Made by a program: the position numbers and the translations under genes. The notes under the pieces were generated by a model. It made no database searches and was not told where the DNA came from. It saw only the letters and a list, made by a program, of their open reading frames with translations. From NCBI GenBank assembly GCA_038318385.1, contig JBBQCD010000051.1:1-32066 (forward strand): 32,066 nucleotides of DNA. Direction: 5' to 3'. This DNA is from Schlegelella_A sp038318385. GTDB taxonomy: Bacteria > Pseudomonadota > Gammaproteobacteria > Burkholderiales > Burkholderiaceae_C. This document shows, piece after piece, positions 8,365-17,074 of the stretch. Position 1 is the stretch's first letter, and each line of letters starts with the position of its first letter.

Positions 8365-9479
8365 GAAACTCCGCTCGGTTTGCGAAAGTTTACGGCCGTG
8401 CCCTCCGGCGAATCGTCGGCCATCACGTGAATGGCGTCCGGCAGCAGCGCCACCCGCACCGTCTCGCCGACCTGCAGCCCGCGGCGCTCGACGATGTGGG
8501 TCGGCGCGCTGAGGGCGATGCGCTGCGCGTTGTCGAGGACGATTCGCACGACCGCCATGCCGCCGAGCGGTACGATCGCCTCCACCCGCCCATCCAGCAG
8601 GTTCGGGCGGTCCGTCGCCTGGCCGGCGTCGACGAGGCGGATGTCGAGCGCAGGGATGACGAAGCTCGCCGGTCCGCACGCGATCGACTGACGGGTGTGC
8701 AGTTCGACGCCTTGCCAGTCGAGCACGGCGCCCGCCGGCGTCACGCGCCGGATCTCGGCCCGAAAGATGTTCTTGTGGCCCATCAGACGGGCCACGTCGG
8801 GCTCGTGCGGACGGCGGTAGACGCTGTCGGGGGTGCCCGCCTGCAGGGTGCGGCCGCGATGCAGCACCACCATGCGGTCGGCGAGCATCTGCGCCTCTGG
8901 AATGGAGTGGGTCACGAAGACCGTCGGCGCCGAGACCTGGCGCCGGAGTTCGGCGAGTTCCTCGTAGAGACGCTCCCGGGTCATCTGGTCGACTGCGGCG
9001 AAGGGTTCGTCCAGCAGCAGCAGGTCGGGTTCGCGCGCCAGTGCGCGCGCCAGCGCGACGCGCTGCTGCTGACCGCCGGATAACTGCGCCGGCCGCCGAT
9101 CCTCGAGGCCCTTCATCCGCACCTGCGCCAGCCATTCGAGCGCGCCGCGGCGGCGAAGCGGCTTCGAGCCGTCAATCGAGGCCATGACGTTCTCGAGCGC
9201 CGTCATGTGCGGGAAGAGGGCATAGCTCTGGAAGACGAGACCGACCTTGCGGCGATGCGCTGCGAGGTGGACGCCGGCCGCCGTGTCGAGCCATGTTCGG
9301 CCGTCCACCCGGACGTGTCCGACGGCGCCCGACAGCAGCCCGGCGATCGTCTTCAGGACGGTCGATTTGCCCGATCCCGAGGGTCCCACCAGGGCCAGCA
9401 ACTCGCCGCGTTCGCAGGCCAGTTCGACCGTCAACCCGATGGGGTCGCGCTGGTTCAGGGACACCTCCAGGGCTGCCAT
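8361..9479 (-). CDS. modC: Molybdate ABC transporter ATP-binding protein
   Basis: A 372-residue ABC ATPase with all motifs: Walker A GPSGSGKST near residue 34, Q-loop VFQSYALFPHMT, signature LSGGQQQRVALARAL near residue 130, Walker B LLLLDEPFAAVD and switch His in VFVTHSIPEAQ. A C-terminal regulatory region of about 140 residues contains a MOP/TOBE-like beta domain (LLDGRVEAIVPLGGMAVVRIVL), as in ModC. The start ATG shares one nucleotide with the modB stop (TGATG), indicating translational coupling. It energises ModB in importing molybdate captured by ModA; a tungstate system cannot be excluded. Confidence 0.9.
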   Translation of the reverse strand: MAALEVSLNQRDPIGLTVELACERGELLALVGPSGSGKSTVLKTIAGLLSGAVGHVRVDGRTWLDTAAGVHLAAHRRKVGLVFQSYALFPHMTALENVMASIDGSKPLRRRGALEWLAQVRMKGLEDRRPAQLSGGQQQRVALARALAREPDLLLLDEPFAAVDQMTRERLYEELAELRRQVSAPTVFVTHSIPEAQMLADRMVVLHRGRTLQAGTPDSVYRRPHEPDVARLMGHKNIFRAEIRRVTPAGAVLDWQGVELHTRQSIACGPASFVIPALDIRLVDAGQATDRPNLLDGRVEAIVPLGGMAVVRIVLDNAQRIALSAPTHIVERRGLQVGETVRVALLPDAIHVMADDSPEGTAVNFRKPSGVS

Positions 9480-10141
9480 CACAGCGTCCTGGCGCCGCGG
9501 CCGAAACGTGCGGTCGCGGCGAGGGCGAGTACCGACGTGCCGAGGAGCGCCGCCGACATCATTCCCGCGCTGGCGAGATCGAACGCCTGGACCCGGTCGT
9601 AGATCGACACGGCCACGGTCCGCGTCTCCCCCGGAATGTTGCCGCCGACCATCAGCACGACGCCGAACTCGCCGAGGGTGTGGGCTGCGGTCAGCACCAG
9701 TCCGGTCACGATGCCGGGCAGCGCCAGCGGCACCTCGACCTTCCAGAGCGAGCGCAGCGGGCTCATGCCGCAGGCCCGCGCGGCCTGGAGCACCTCGGCG
9801 GGGATGGCCTCGAAGCCGCGTTGCATCGGGATCACCGCGAACGGCAGGTTGACGATGACCGAGGCGAGCCACAGGCCCGCGAACGAGAACGCGAGCGGCT
9901 GCCCGACGACCCGTTCGTAGGCGGCGCCGAGCGGCGATTGCGAGCCCATCGCCACGAGGAGGTAATAGCCCAGGACGGTCGGGGGCAGCACCAGCGGCAG
10001 GGCCAGCATCGCTTCGAGGAACGGCTTGCCGCGCACCCGCGTGCGCGCCAGGGAGCGCGCCGCGAGGCCGCCGAGCGGCAGCAGGGTCACGGCGGTCAGC
10101 AGGGCCAGCAGCGCCGAGATCCGCAGCGCGGTCCAGTCCAT
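9479..10141 (-). CDS. modB: Molybdate ABC transporter permease
   Basis: A 220-residue inner-membrane permease with five or six helices: MDWTALRISALLALLTAV, then LEAMLALPLVLPPTVLGYYLL, and near residue 160 the cytoplasmic EAA loop (HTLGEFGVVLMVGGNIPGETRTV). The LPPTVLGYYLL and HTLGEFGVVLMVGGNIPG blocks are diagnostic for ModB among oxyanion permeases. It lies 1 bp after modA and overlaps modC by 1 nt. It forms the ModB2C2 translocation pathway. Confidence 0.93.
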   Translation of the reverse strand: MDWTALRISALLALLTAVTLLPLGGLAARSLARTRVRGKPFLEAMLALPLVLPPTVLGYYLLVAMGSQSPLGAAYERVVGQPLAFSFAGLWLASVIVNLPFAVIPMQRGFEAIPAEVLQAARACGMSPLRSLWKVEVPLALPGIVTGLVLTAAHTLGEFGVVLMVGGNIPGETRTVAVSIYDRVQAFDLASAGMMSAALLGTSVLALAATARFGRGARTL

Positions 10142-10142
10142 C

Positions 10143-10907
10143 TCAGGACCCCGGCAGGACGAAGCCGTGACGCTGCAGGATTGTGCGCGCCCGCGGCGCC
10201 TGCAGGTAGGCGTAGAAGGCGCGCGCCCCTGGACCGGCGCGCTTCAGCAGCACCATCTTCTGGCGCAGCGGAGCGTGCAGACCGGCCGGCAGGGTGACCG
10301 CGGTGCCGGCCGCGGCGAGAGCCGGCGACTGCGCCAGAGACAGCGCGAAGATGCCGCCCTGGGTGGAACCGGAGGCCGCGAACTGGGCCGCCTGAGAGAC
10401 GTTCTCGCCGAGCACGAGATGCGGTTGGATCGCCGTCCACAGACCGGCGGCGGTCAAGGCTTCCCGCGCGGCGCGTCCGTAAGGGGCATGCGCCGGATTG
10501 GCGATCGCGAACTTCTTCAGCCGGCCGTCGCGAAGCGCCGCCGCGAGGTCGGCGAGCGCCGGGTCCGCGTGCAGCGTCGAATTCCGCGGAACGTAGATCA
10601 CGAGGCGGCCGAGTGCGTAGAGGACGCCGCGCTCCGCGGTCATGCCGCGGGCGGCGAGCTCGTCGGCATAGGCCTCGTCGGCGGACAGGAAGATGTCGAA
10701 CGGCGCGCCCTGCTCGATCTGGCGCAGCAGGTTGCCCGACGAGCCATACGTGACGCGGACCTTCGCGCCAGGGCCGGCGGCGTAGCTGCGCACGACTTCC
10801 TCGAGCGCGCCTTGCAGGTCGGATGCCGCGGCGACGGTGGTCACGTCCTGCGCGTGGGCGAGAGTGCACGACGCCAGCAGCACCCAGGTGCGGATCCAAC
10901 CCAGCAT
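10143..10907 (-). CDS. modA: Molybdate-binding periplasmic protein
   Basis: A 254-residue periplasmic solute-binding protein. The signal peptide ends ASCTLAHA followed by QDV, with cleavage after about residue 19. The mature start TTVAAASDLQGALEEV provides the conserved Ser/Ala oxyanion pocket. VRVTYGSSGNLLRQIEQGAPFDIFLSADE is the family's second pocket region (given as its two ends GSSGNLL and FLSADE), and NPAHAPYGRAAREAL near residue 140 is also conserved. It binds molybdate and delivers it to ModB. A ModE-type palindrome lies 8 nt upstream of the start and overlaps the CGGAG ribosome binding site. It is first of the modABC-crcB-DUF190 run. Confidence 0.93.
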   Translation of the reverse strand: MLGWIRTWVLLASCTLAHAQDVTTVAAASDLQGALEEVVRSYAAGPGAKVRVTYGSSGNLLRQIEQGAPFDIFLSADEAYADELAARGMTAERGVLYALGRLVIYVPRNSTLHADPALADLAAALRDGRLKKFAIANPAHAPYGRAAREALTAAGLWTAIQPHLVLGENVSQAAQFAASGSTQGGIFALSLAQSPALAAAGTAVTLPAGLHAPLRQKMVLLKRAGPGARAFYAYLQAPRARTILQRHGFVLPGS

Positions 10908-10915
10908 GAGAACTC

Positions 10916-10939
10916 CGATATGTTCTCAGGAATATATCG
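10916..10939 (-). promoter_or_regulatory. ModE-type operator in front of modA
   Basis: This is a 24-bp interrupted palindrome with outer arms CGATAT and ATATCG. On the minus strand it reads CGATATATTC, a short spacer, then AACATATCG. This aligns over its full length with the E. coli modA operator (CGTTATATTG, spacer, TACATAACG), with the same 24-bp span. A ModE-like gene ends 28 bp away. Binding here would block the modA leader and its ribosome binding site region, the classic repression by molybdate-loaded ModE. The sequence match is seen directly; the regulator-operator link is inference. Confidence 0.75.
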
Positions 10940-10966
10940 GAACCGGCCTTCTGACCGACCGCGCGG

Positions 10967-11311
10967 TCAGCGCAGCAGCTTCTGGAACTCGCCCGCCCGT
11001 GCCGCGATGGTCGCCATCGCCGCGGCCTCGAGCGCGCGGTACTGACCGAGGACGAGCCGGCCGAAGTCGGTCAGGGTCGCGCCGCCCCGCGTCGCGCCGC
11101 CCCGCGACTTGTCGACCAGCGGCTCGCGGAAGTGCTCGTTCATGCTGTTGATCAGCAGCCAGGCGCGGCGGTAGCTCATGCCGAGCGCGGCCGCCGCGGC
11201 GGCGATCGAGCCGGTCGCCGCCAGCGCCTCCAGCAGTGCCGCCTTGCCCGGGCCCATGGCCACGCCCGCCTTGACTTCCAGGCGCAGCGTCGGCTTCAAC
11301 GGCCGTGCCAC
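10967..11311 (-). CDS. ModE-like winged-helix transcriptional regulator
   Basis: A 114-residue protein matching only the N-terminal DNA-binding half of ModE (LysR-type winged helix). It has KPTLRLEVKAGVAMGPGKAALLEALAATGSI around residues 6-36 (key blocks AMGPGKAALLEAL and ATGSI), then AAAALGMSYRRAWLLI as the helix-turn-helix. The C-terminal molybdate-binding TOBE domains of E. coli ModE are absent. Such short forms are common in other proteobacteria, where molybdate sensing is unclear. The GTG at 11311 is chosen because it keeps the whole conserved start and lies 2 nt after the cupin stop. It probably binds the palindrome in front of modA. Confidence 0.85.
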   Translation of the reverse strand: MARPLKPTLRLEVKAGVAMGPGKAALLEALAATGSIAAAAAALGMSYRRAWLLINSMNEHFREPLVDKSRGGATRGGATLTDFGRLVLGQYRALEAAAMATIAARAGEFQKLLR

Positions 11312-11313
11312 GG

Positions 11314-11616
11314 TCAGGCGGTGCCGGCCCCGGTGGGGTCGTTCCGGCGCGCGACCCAGTAGGTCGCGCCTTCGGGCCTGTAGCGCTCCGAATGGACCCC
11401 GTCGCGCCCGAGATCGAAGCATTCACCCGCCCGCAGATGCCGGCACCGGTCGCCGACGGTGAGCCACATCTCGCCGGCGACGACTCGGGCCTCGACCGCA
11501 AACGGATGGCTGTGGGGTTCGACGAGGGTGCCGGGCGCCCAGTGACGCGTCACCACCTCGTCGAAGCCCTCCTTCAGCGCCTGGGCTTCGAAGTCTTCGT
11601 AGGTGGTGCTTTCCAT
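11314..11616 (-). CDS. Small single-domain cupin protein
   Basis: A 100-residue cupin. The start at 11616 (MESTTYEDFEAQA) is preferred over an ATG nine codons upstream because AGGAAG lies 6 nt before it. Cupin motif 1 is seen as PGTLVEPHSHPFAVEARVVAGEMW, with two His and a Glu in metal-ligand positions (HSH...E). Motif 2 follows as LRAGECFDLGRDGVHSERYRPEG, with the fourth His. The metal and substrate are unknown. It is the first gene of the minus-strand run leading to the ModE-like regulator, with 2 nt between them, so it may take part in molybdate or cofactor homeostasis; that is inference. Confidence 0.85.
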   Translation of the reverse strand: MESTTYEDFEAQALKEGFDEVVTRHWAPGTLVEPHSHPFAVEARVVAGEMWLTVGDRCRHLRAGECFDLGRDGVHSERYRPEGATYWVARRNDPTGAGTA

Positions 11617-11720
11617 GGCCGCTTCCTGGCGCCGGAGGCGCACGAACGAGGCGAAAGTCTAAGCCGGGGGCCTGGCCGGACGGAAGCCCGGGCGGCGGGC
11701 CTCGTTCTCACAGGTCTCCA

Positions 11721-13733
11721 ATGGCCCGATCGAGGGAGGGGCCATCGGCGAGCGGCGCTTCAGTCCTCGCGCCGATGTCCGATATCGGAGAACCGCGGCC
11801 CTGGGCACGCGGTTCATCGTCCCGATCCTGCCGCTGCCTCGAAACCGTGCCTCAACCTCGCCTCAAACCCGCGTCCAAGACGGCGGCCCGCCGCAACGCG
11901 CCGCCCCCGAGCCTCGACGTCGACGTCGAGGATCAGGAGGGCGCGCTTCCCGCGGGCACGAGACTCGACGAGTTCGAGATCATTCGCGTGCTCGGCATCG
12001 GCGGATTCGGCATCGTCTACCTGGCTCGGGACCATGCCCTGTTGCGGCAGGTGGCGATCAAGGAATACATGCCATCGGAACTGGCGCGCCGCCGGCCGGA
12101 CATGCGCATCTCCGTCCGCAGGGGTCCCCACGCCGAAACCTTCGCCGCGGGCCTGCAATCTTTCGTCAAGGAAGCCCAGCTGCTGGCCCGCTTTGACCAT
12201 CCGTCGCTGGTCAAGGTGTATCGCTACTGGCAAGGCAACGGCACGGCCTACATGGCGATGCAGTACTACGAGGGCCGCACCCTGCAACAGGAGCGACGGG
12301 CGCTGACCGCGGCGCCGTCCGAGGTGTGGCTGCGCGGCCTGGTCTATTCGCTGCTCGGCGCGCTCGACGTGCTCCATGCCCAGGGCGTCTTCCACCGCGA
12401 CATCTCGCCCGACAACATCCTGCTGCTGCCCGACGGCTGTCCGGTGCTGCTGGACTTCGGCGCCGCGCGCCACGTCGTCGGCAACGGTCCGCAGGCGCTG
12501 ACCGCGGTGTTCAAGCCGAACTTCGCACCGATCGAGCAGTGCGGCGAGATTCCCGGCCTTCTGCAGGGGCCGTGGACCGACCTGTATGCACTCGGCGCCG
12601 TGGTGCATTTCATGCTGACCGGGCATGCGCCGATGCCGGCGATGGTGCGGGCGGTGCACGACGCGATGCCGGCGCTGTCGGCGCCCGAGACCGGAATGCA
12701 GGGCCTCTCGTCTGCATTCCTGGCGTCGATCGACTGGACGCTCGGCGTTCGGCCGGAGGAGCGACCGCGTGATGCGCAGATGCTGCGCGACGCGCTCGAA
12801 GGCATCGTCCAGCCGCCCCCGGTCGTGCGGTGGGTCGATGGGAGCGACTTGCGGGCCCGCAGCGGCCATCCCGAGGCTGGCCCTGCGTCTGCCGATTGGA
12901 CCCCCACCGTGCAGGCCACGACGCGCATCGAGAGACCCGATGCGTCCGGGGCCAGCGTCCCGCCGGTGGAAGCGGGCGGGGAGGATGGCACGACCCGGGT
13001 CGGCCATCCGGGCGAGGTTCGCGTGCGGTCTGGGATGGGCTGGCGCGGGGTCGCGACCGGCGCCGCGCTGGCGTTGGCTGTCGCCGCAGTGACCGTCTGG
13101 GGGCTCGGCATGACAACCGGTTTGCGCATGTCTGCTCCGGCCGTGCCGTCCACGCCCGCTGACGCGGGCGAGGTGGTGGTTTCCCCTGCGCCGGTGCCGC
13201 CTCAGGCCGTCGCCGACGCTCCCATCGCGGCTGCAGCCGAGCCGCTGACCCCGACCGGTCGCGCCAACTCGGCGGGGGCGGGCCGGGCGTCGGGTGCGAG
13301 TGCGCAGGGGGCCGCGCCCGAATCCGGCGCTACCCGTCCGGCAGACGCGTCGGCGGCCAGCACGGTCTCACGCGATGCTGGCGCTGCTCGCGAAGCATCG
13401 ACGCCGACCGATGCCGCCGCGGCGCGCCGCCGCGGCGCATTGCCGGTTCCCGCGGCTGCGCCAGCGGCGTCAGAGCCTCACGCGGAGATCGCCGTGGCGC
13501 TTCCCGCGAAGTCGGTGCGCAGCGCAACGATTGCAGGTCGGGCCACGGAACGCGGCGCCACCACGACGGCAGTCGGTGCCAGTCCGCGAGCGGCCTGTGG
13601 GGACCGGAACTTCGTGTCGATGGCCGTGTGCATGACCCGCGAATGCAGCGAACCGGCGTTCCGAGAGCACCAGGAATGTCGGGAATTCCGGCGCTACGAG
13701 GAAGCGCGGCAGCAATCGCAGATGAGCCGCTGA
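11721..13733 (+). CDS. Transmembrane serine/threonine protein kinase (Hanks type)
   Basis: A 670-residue kinase. The glycine-rich loop GIGGFGIVYLA lies near residue 92, the catalytic Lys in VAIKEYMP near 113, catalytic loop HRDISPDN near 224 and metal-binding DFGAAR near 244, so it should be active. A Pro/Ala/Ser-rich linker surrounds one membrane helix at about 440-463 (GVATGAALALAVAAVTVWGLG). The external part is disordered and ends in a small Cys-containing domain: CGDRNFVSMAVCMTRECSEP, with four Cys and a final ECREF block. This tail is frequent in betaproteobacterial kinases. The first 75 residues look unconserved, so the true start may be downstream. No phosphatase or FHA gene is adjacent. 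Confidence 0.88.
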   Translation: MARSREGPSASGASVLAPMSDIGEPRPWARGSSSRSCRCLETVPQPRLKPASKTAARRNAPPPSLDVDVEDQEGALPAGTRLDEFEIIRVLGIGGFGIVYLARDHALLRQVAIKEYMPSELARRRPDMRISVRRGPHAETFAAGLQSFVKEAQLLARFDHPSLVKVYRYWQGNGTAYMAMQYYEGRTLQQERRALTAAPSEVWLRGLVYSLLGALDVLHAQGVFHRDISPDNILLLPDGCPVLLDFGAARHVVGNGPQALTAVFKPNFAPIEQCGEIPGLLQGPWTDLYALGAVVHFMLTGHAPMPAMVRAVHDAMPALSAPETGMQGLSSAFLASIDWTLGVRPEERPRDAQMLRDALEGIVQPPPVVRWVDGSDLRARSGHPEAGPASADWTPTVQATTRIERPDASGASVPPVEAGGEDGTTRVGHPGEVRVRSGMGWRGVATGAALALAVAAVTVWGLGMTTGLRMSAPAVPSTPADAGEVVVSPAPVPPQAVADAPIAAAAEPLTPTGRANSAGAGRASGASAQGAAPESGATRPADASAASTVSRDAGAAREASTPTDAAAARRRGALPVPAAAPAASEPHAEIAVALPAKSVRSATIAGRATERGATTTAVGASPRAACGDRNFVSMAVCMTRECSEPAFREHQECREFRRYEEARQQSQMSR

Positions 13734-13842
13734 AATCGGCCGCGACGGTAGCGTGGCGGGAGGTGTGATGCCGTGTGCGCCTAGCCTCGAAACCGCTCGG
13801 CGCGCTCGACGAGAATGACCATCTGCGACGCCGCATGTTCCG

Positions 13843-16800
13843 TCATGACGTGCGGCGCGCATCGGCCTCGTCATGCAGCTGAAACACTTGCGTCGCGCCG
13901 CCAGCGAATGGGTACACCTTGTTCTTGAAGCCGAGCGCGATCTTCATAGGGCCGCCATCGCGACAGTGGACGGCAAGGTTGTCGCGGGTCAGATGCAGGT
14001 CGAGCGAGTGTCCGCGGAAGCGGATTCGCATCTCGAGCCGGTCGAGCTCGGCCGGGAGTTCCGGGTTGAGGCCGAGAACATCGCCCATGATTTCCACGCC
14101 TGTCGATACCCGCTGCACCAGGTCGACCGTTCCTCCCATCGCGCCCAGGTGAATGCCCTCCGCGGTGGTTCCCTGCTGGATGTCGTTCACGTCGCTTTGC
14201 AGCGCTTCGGCGAAATACTGCATCGAACGTGGCCGATCGGAACGTGCCAGAACCCAGGAATGCACGACCCGCCCGAGCGTCGAGCCATGCGAGGTGCGCT
14301 GGTCATAGTAGATGACGTTCTTCGGGATCGTCTCGTACTCGAATGGATAGCCGAGGCGAGCGAAGAGCTCGCGCAACTCGTCGGCCGAGAAGAGATAGAA
14401 CAGCATCAGCACGTCGGCTTGCTTGGACACCTTGTAGCGGTTCGCGGAATCGCCTTCGGCTTCCAGGATCAGGTCGAGCCGCTGGATGTTGCCGTAGCGG
14501 GCCCGATAGTCGTCCCAGTCGAGCTCGCGCAAGACGTCGTAGCCTTCGAACTGATCGATGATGCCGTCCTCACGAAGGGGAACGACCATGCGCCGGCTGA
14601 TGTCGCTCCAGCGACCGATGTCGTCTTTCGTCAGGCCGAGGCTGGCGACGAGCTCGGCGCGCCGCATGCCGGACAGGCGGCCGAGCACGTCGAGAGCGCG
14701 GCACATCACCCAGACGGCCAGCACGTTGGTGTAGGCGTTGTTGGCGAGGCCGGGATCGGGCGCATCCGGGTCGCCTTCATGGAACTCGTCGGGCCCCATG
14801 ACGCCGCGCAGTTCGTAGCGTTGCCGGCTGTCGTCGAACGTGGCCTTGCTCGACCAGAAGAGGGCGATGTCGAGAATCAGCTCGGCGCCGTAGAACTCGA
14901 GGAACTCGGTGTCCTGCGTCACCTGGAAGTACTGCCAGACGTTGTAGGCGATCGCACTGCCGACATGGCGCTGCAGCTTGGAGTGGTCGGGCACCCAGCG
15001 TTGCGAGCGGGCGTTGAAGTTGCGGACCTGTGTCGCCTCTTCGCCGTTGCTGCCGCTTTGCCAAGGAAACATGGCGCCCCGGTATCCGGCAGCGCGAGCG
15101 GCGGCGCGCGCTTCGCCGAGGCGCCGGTGGCGATACATCAGCAACGAGCGCGTGATCTCGGGCATCCGGTAGTTGAAGAACGGGAGGATGAAGAGCTCGT
15201 CCCAGAAGACATGGCCCTGATAGGCCTCGCCCGTCCAGCCTCGCGCCGCAACGCCCATGTCGAGGCCGATCGAATGCGGCGAGACGGCCTGAAGCAGATG
15301 GAAGGTATTGAGCCGCAGCAGCATCAGCATGTTCAGCTTGCCGGGCGCGGTCGGCTCGACATAGACATCGAAGCGTGTCCACAGATTCTTCCACGTGCGC
15401 ACGTGCTTCTTCATGGCCGATTCGAAGTTTCCCGCACGGGCAACTGATCGGTCAGCCTCCAGCGCACACTCGGAAATGCCGTGATCGCGTGAGGTGTAGA
15501 AGCCGGCCAGCTTCTCCACCGAGAGCGTTTGTCCCTTTCCAAGATCGACGGCCATCTCCTGGCCGATGTAGCCCGGCTCCTCGATCAACGAGCGCTCGAT
15601 GTCGAGCGGCTCGGCCCCGAGGAACAGGCGGGTTCGGGCTGCCAGGGCGATACGCACCTTCGACTGCGACATGCGCATCACGAGGCTCACCCCGTCAACT
15701 TGCCGCGCCTGCGTGCCGGCTGGCTCGAGATGCTTGTTGGCGAAATGGCGGTAGAGCTTCGCCCCTGTATTCACAATGCGGCCGTCGATCCCCGAGCACA
15801 GGGTGAGGCGACCCGACCAGTTCTCGGCTGTCAGGCGCAGCTCGCAGGCGGCCCGATGCATGTCGTGCATGGAAACCAGCCGACTCTCCTCGAGCGCCGT
15901 GCGCCTGCCTTCGCCATCCTCGAATCGAAGTGTTCGCAGCAACATGCCTCTCTCGAGATCGAGCCGCTGCCGGTACATCAGGAGCTTCGTCGTCCGCACG
16001 TCGAACCAACCGTCGTCGCCCACACGAAAGCGCAGGTCTACCCAATCGGGCAGATTGACCAGGTCTTCGTTCTCGACCGTTCGGCCGGCGATCTCGGTGC
16101 ACAGCCGGTTGTAGCCTCCGGCGAGATAGGTCCCGGGGTAGTGCACGCCGTCGGCACGGGCGCCCGGCCACGCGCCGCGCGTCGCGAAATAGCCGTTGCC
16201 GAGCGTGCAGAGCGCTTCCCGGGTGCCTTCGTTCGCGGGGTCGAAGCCATCGAAGACCAACGACCACGCCGATGGAGGCTCGCTCGCCACGTCGATCTGG
16301 GCGAGCGTGGTGACGACGATGTCGGCCCCGGCCTGGCGCAGCGCCAGCGAGCGACCGCCCCGGTCGACGCCGATGACGGAACCGAATGCGCCGGCGCGAC
16401 CGGCGGCGACGCCGGCAACCGCGTCTTCGACCACCACTGCACGCAGCGGGGCGATTCCGAGCCGTCGTGCCCCTTCGAGAAAGGCGTCCGGCGCCGGTTT
16501 GCCTTTGAGCCCGAGTCGCGACACATCCAGGCCGTCGACGCGGGCATCGAAAAGCGAAGAGATGCCGACGGCATCCAGCACGGCAGCGCAATTGTTGCTG
16601 GACGACACCACCGCCGTCTTGATGCTTCGGGCACGCAACGCGTGCACCAACGTGATCGCGGGTGCGTAGACCTCGACGCCGTGCTCGCCCAGACGCTGCA
16701 GGAAATACCCGTCCTTCAAGTTGCCCAGCGCCTGGACGCTGCCGGTGCCGGGGCCGACGTCGGGCAATCCGATCGGCAGCTCGATGCCGCGGGACTCGAG

Positions 16801-17037
16801 AAACGACGCCACGCCGTCCTGCCGCGGCTTGCCGTCGACGTAGCGGGCATAGTCGGTGTCGATGTCGAAGGGGGCGAAGCGTTCCTCTTTGGAACGCTGT
16901 TCGAGGAACTCGTCGAATGTCTGTTTCCACGCGTGCGCGTGGACGCGGGCGGTCTGCGTGAGCACGCCGTCGAGGTCGAACAGCACGGCGTCGAAGTCGC
17001 GCGGCGAGAGCGTCATGAGAACGGTGGCTTCTGTCAA
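13843..17037 (-). CDS. HAD beta-phosphoglucomutase fused to GH65 disaccharide phosphorylase
   Basis: A 1064-residue fusion. Residues 1-250 or so are a HAD phosphatase/mutase of beta-phosphoglucomutase type: nucleophile DLDGVLT near residue 19, Ser motif VVSSSNN, Lys motif KGKPAPDAF, and acidic motif VVVEDAVAG. The rest is glycoside hydrolase family 65 (trehalose, kojibiose or maltose phosphorylase), with catalytic acid Glu in GPDEFHE near residue 747 and phosphate-binding HGSTLG near 910. The phosphorylase would release beta-glucose-1-phosphate and the HAD part would turn it into glucose-6-phosphate. A TTG start at 17037 is chosen because GGAGGA stands 6 nt before it; the ATG at 17016 has no such site. 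The sugar cannot be decided from sequence. Confidence 0.9.
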   Translation of the reverse strand: MTEATVLMTLSPRDFDAVLFDLDGVLTQTARVHAHAWKQTFDEFLEQRSKEERFAPFDIDTDYARYVDGKPRQDGVASFLESRGIELPIGLPDVGPGTGSVQALGNLKDGYFLQRLGEHGVEVYAPAITLVHALRARSIKTAVVSSSNNCAAVLDAVGISSLFDARVDGLDVSRLGLKGKPAPDAFLEGARRLGIAPLRAVVVEDAVAGVAAGRAGAFGSVIGVDRGGRSLALRQAGADIVVTTLAQIDVASEPPSAWSLVFDGFDPANEGTREALCTLGNGYFATRGAWPGARADGVHYPGTYLAGGYNRLCTEIAGRTVENEDLVNLPDWVDLRFRVGDDGWFDVRTTKLLMYRQRLDLERGMLLRTLRFEDGEGRRTALEESRLVSMHDMHRAACELRLTAENWSGRLTLCSGIDGRIVNTGAKLYRHFANKHLEPAGTQARQVDGVSLVMRMSQSKVRIALAARTRLFLGAEPLDIERSLIEEPGYIGQEMAVDLGKGQTLSVEKLAGFYTSRDHGISECALEADRSVARAGNFESAMKKHVRTWKNLWTRFDVYVEPTAPGKLNMLMLLRLNTFHLLQAVSPHSIGLDMGVAARGWTGEAYQGHVFWDELFILPFFNYRMPEITRSLLMYRHRRLGEARAAARAAGYRGAMFPWQSGSNGEEATQVRNFNARSQRWVPDHSKLQRHVGSAIAYNVWQYFQVTQDTEFLEFYGAELILDIALFWSSKATFDDSRQRYELRGVMGPDEFHEGDPDAPDPGLANNAYTNVLAVWVMCRALDVLGRLSGMRRAELVASLGLTKDDIGRWSDISRRMVVPLREDGIIDQFEGYDVLRELDWDDYRARYGNIQRLDLILEAEGDSANRYKVSKQADVLMLFYLFSADELRELFARLGYPFEYETIPKNVIYYDQRTSHGSTLGRVVHSWVLARSDRPRSMQYFAEALQSDVNDIQQGTTAEGIHLGAMGGTVDLVQRVSTGVEIMGDVLGLNPELPAELDRLEMRIRFRGHSLDLHLTRDNLAVHCRDGGPMKIALGFKNKVYPFAGGATQVFQLHDEADARRTS

Positions 17038-17074
17038 GGCGGTTCCTCCGGCGTCGAGTCGCGCAGCGGGGTCG

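Noticed and set aside
8364..8400. Fluoride riboswitch in front of crcB
   Set aside because: crcB overlaps modC by 4 nt, and the sequence upstream is modC coding DNA with no sign of the riboswitch fold.
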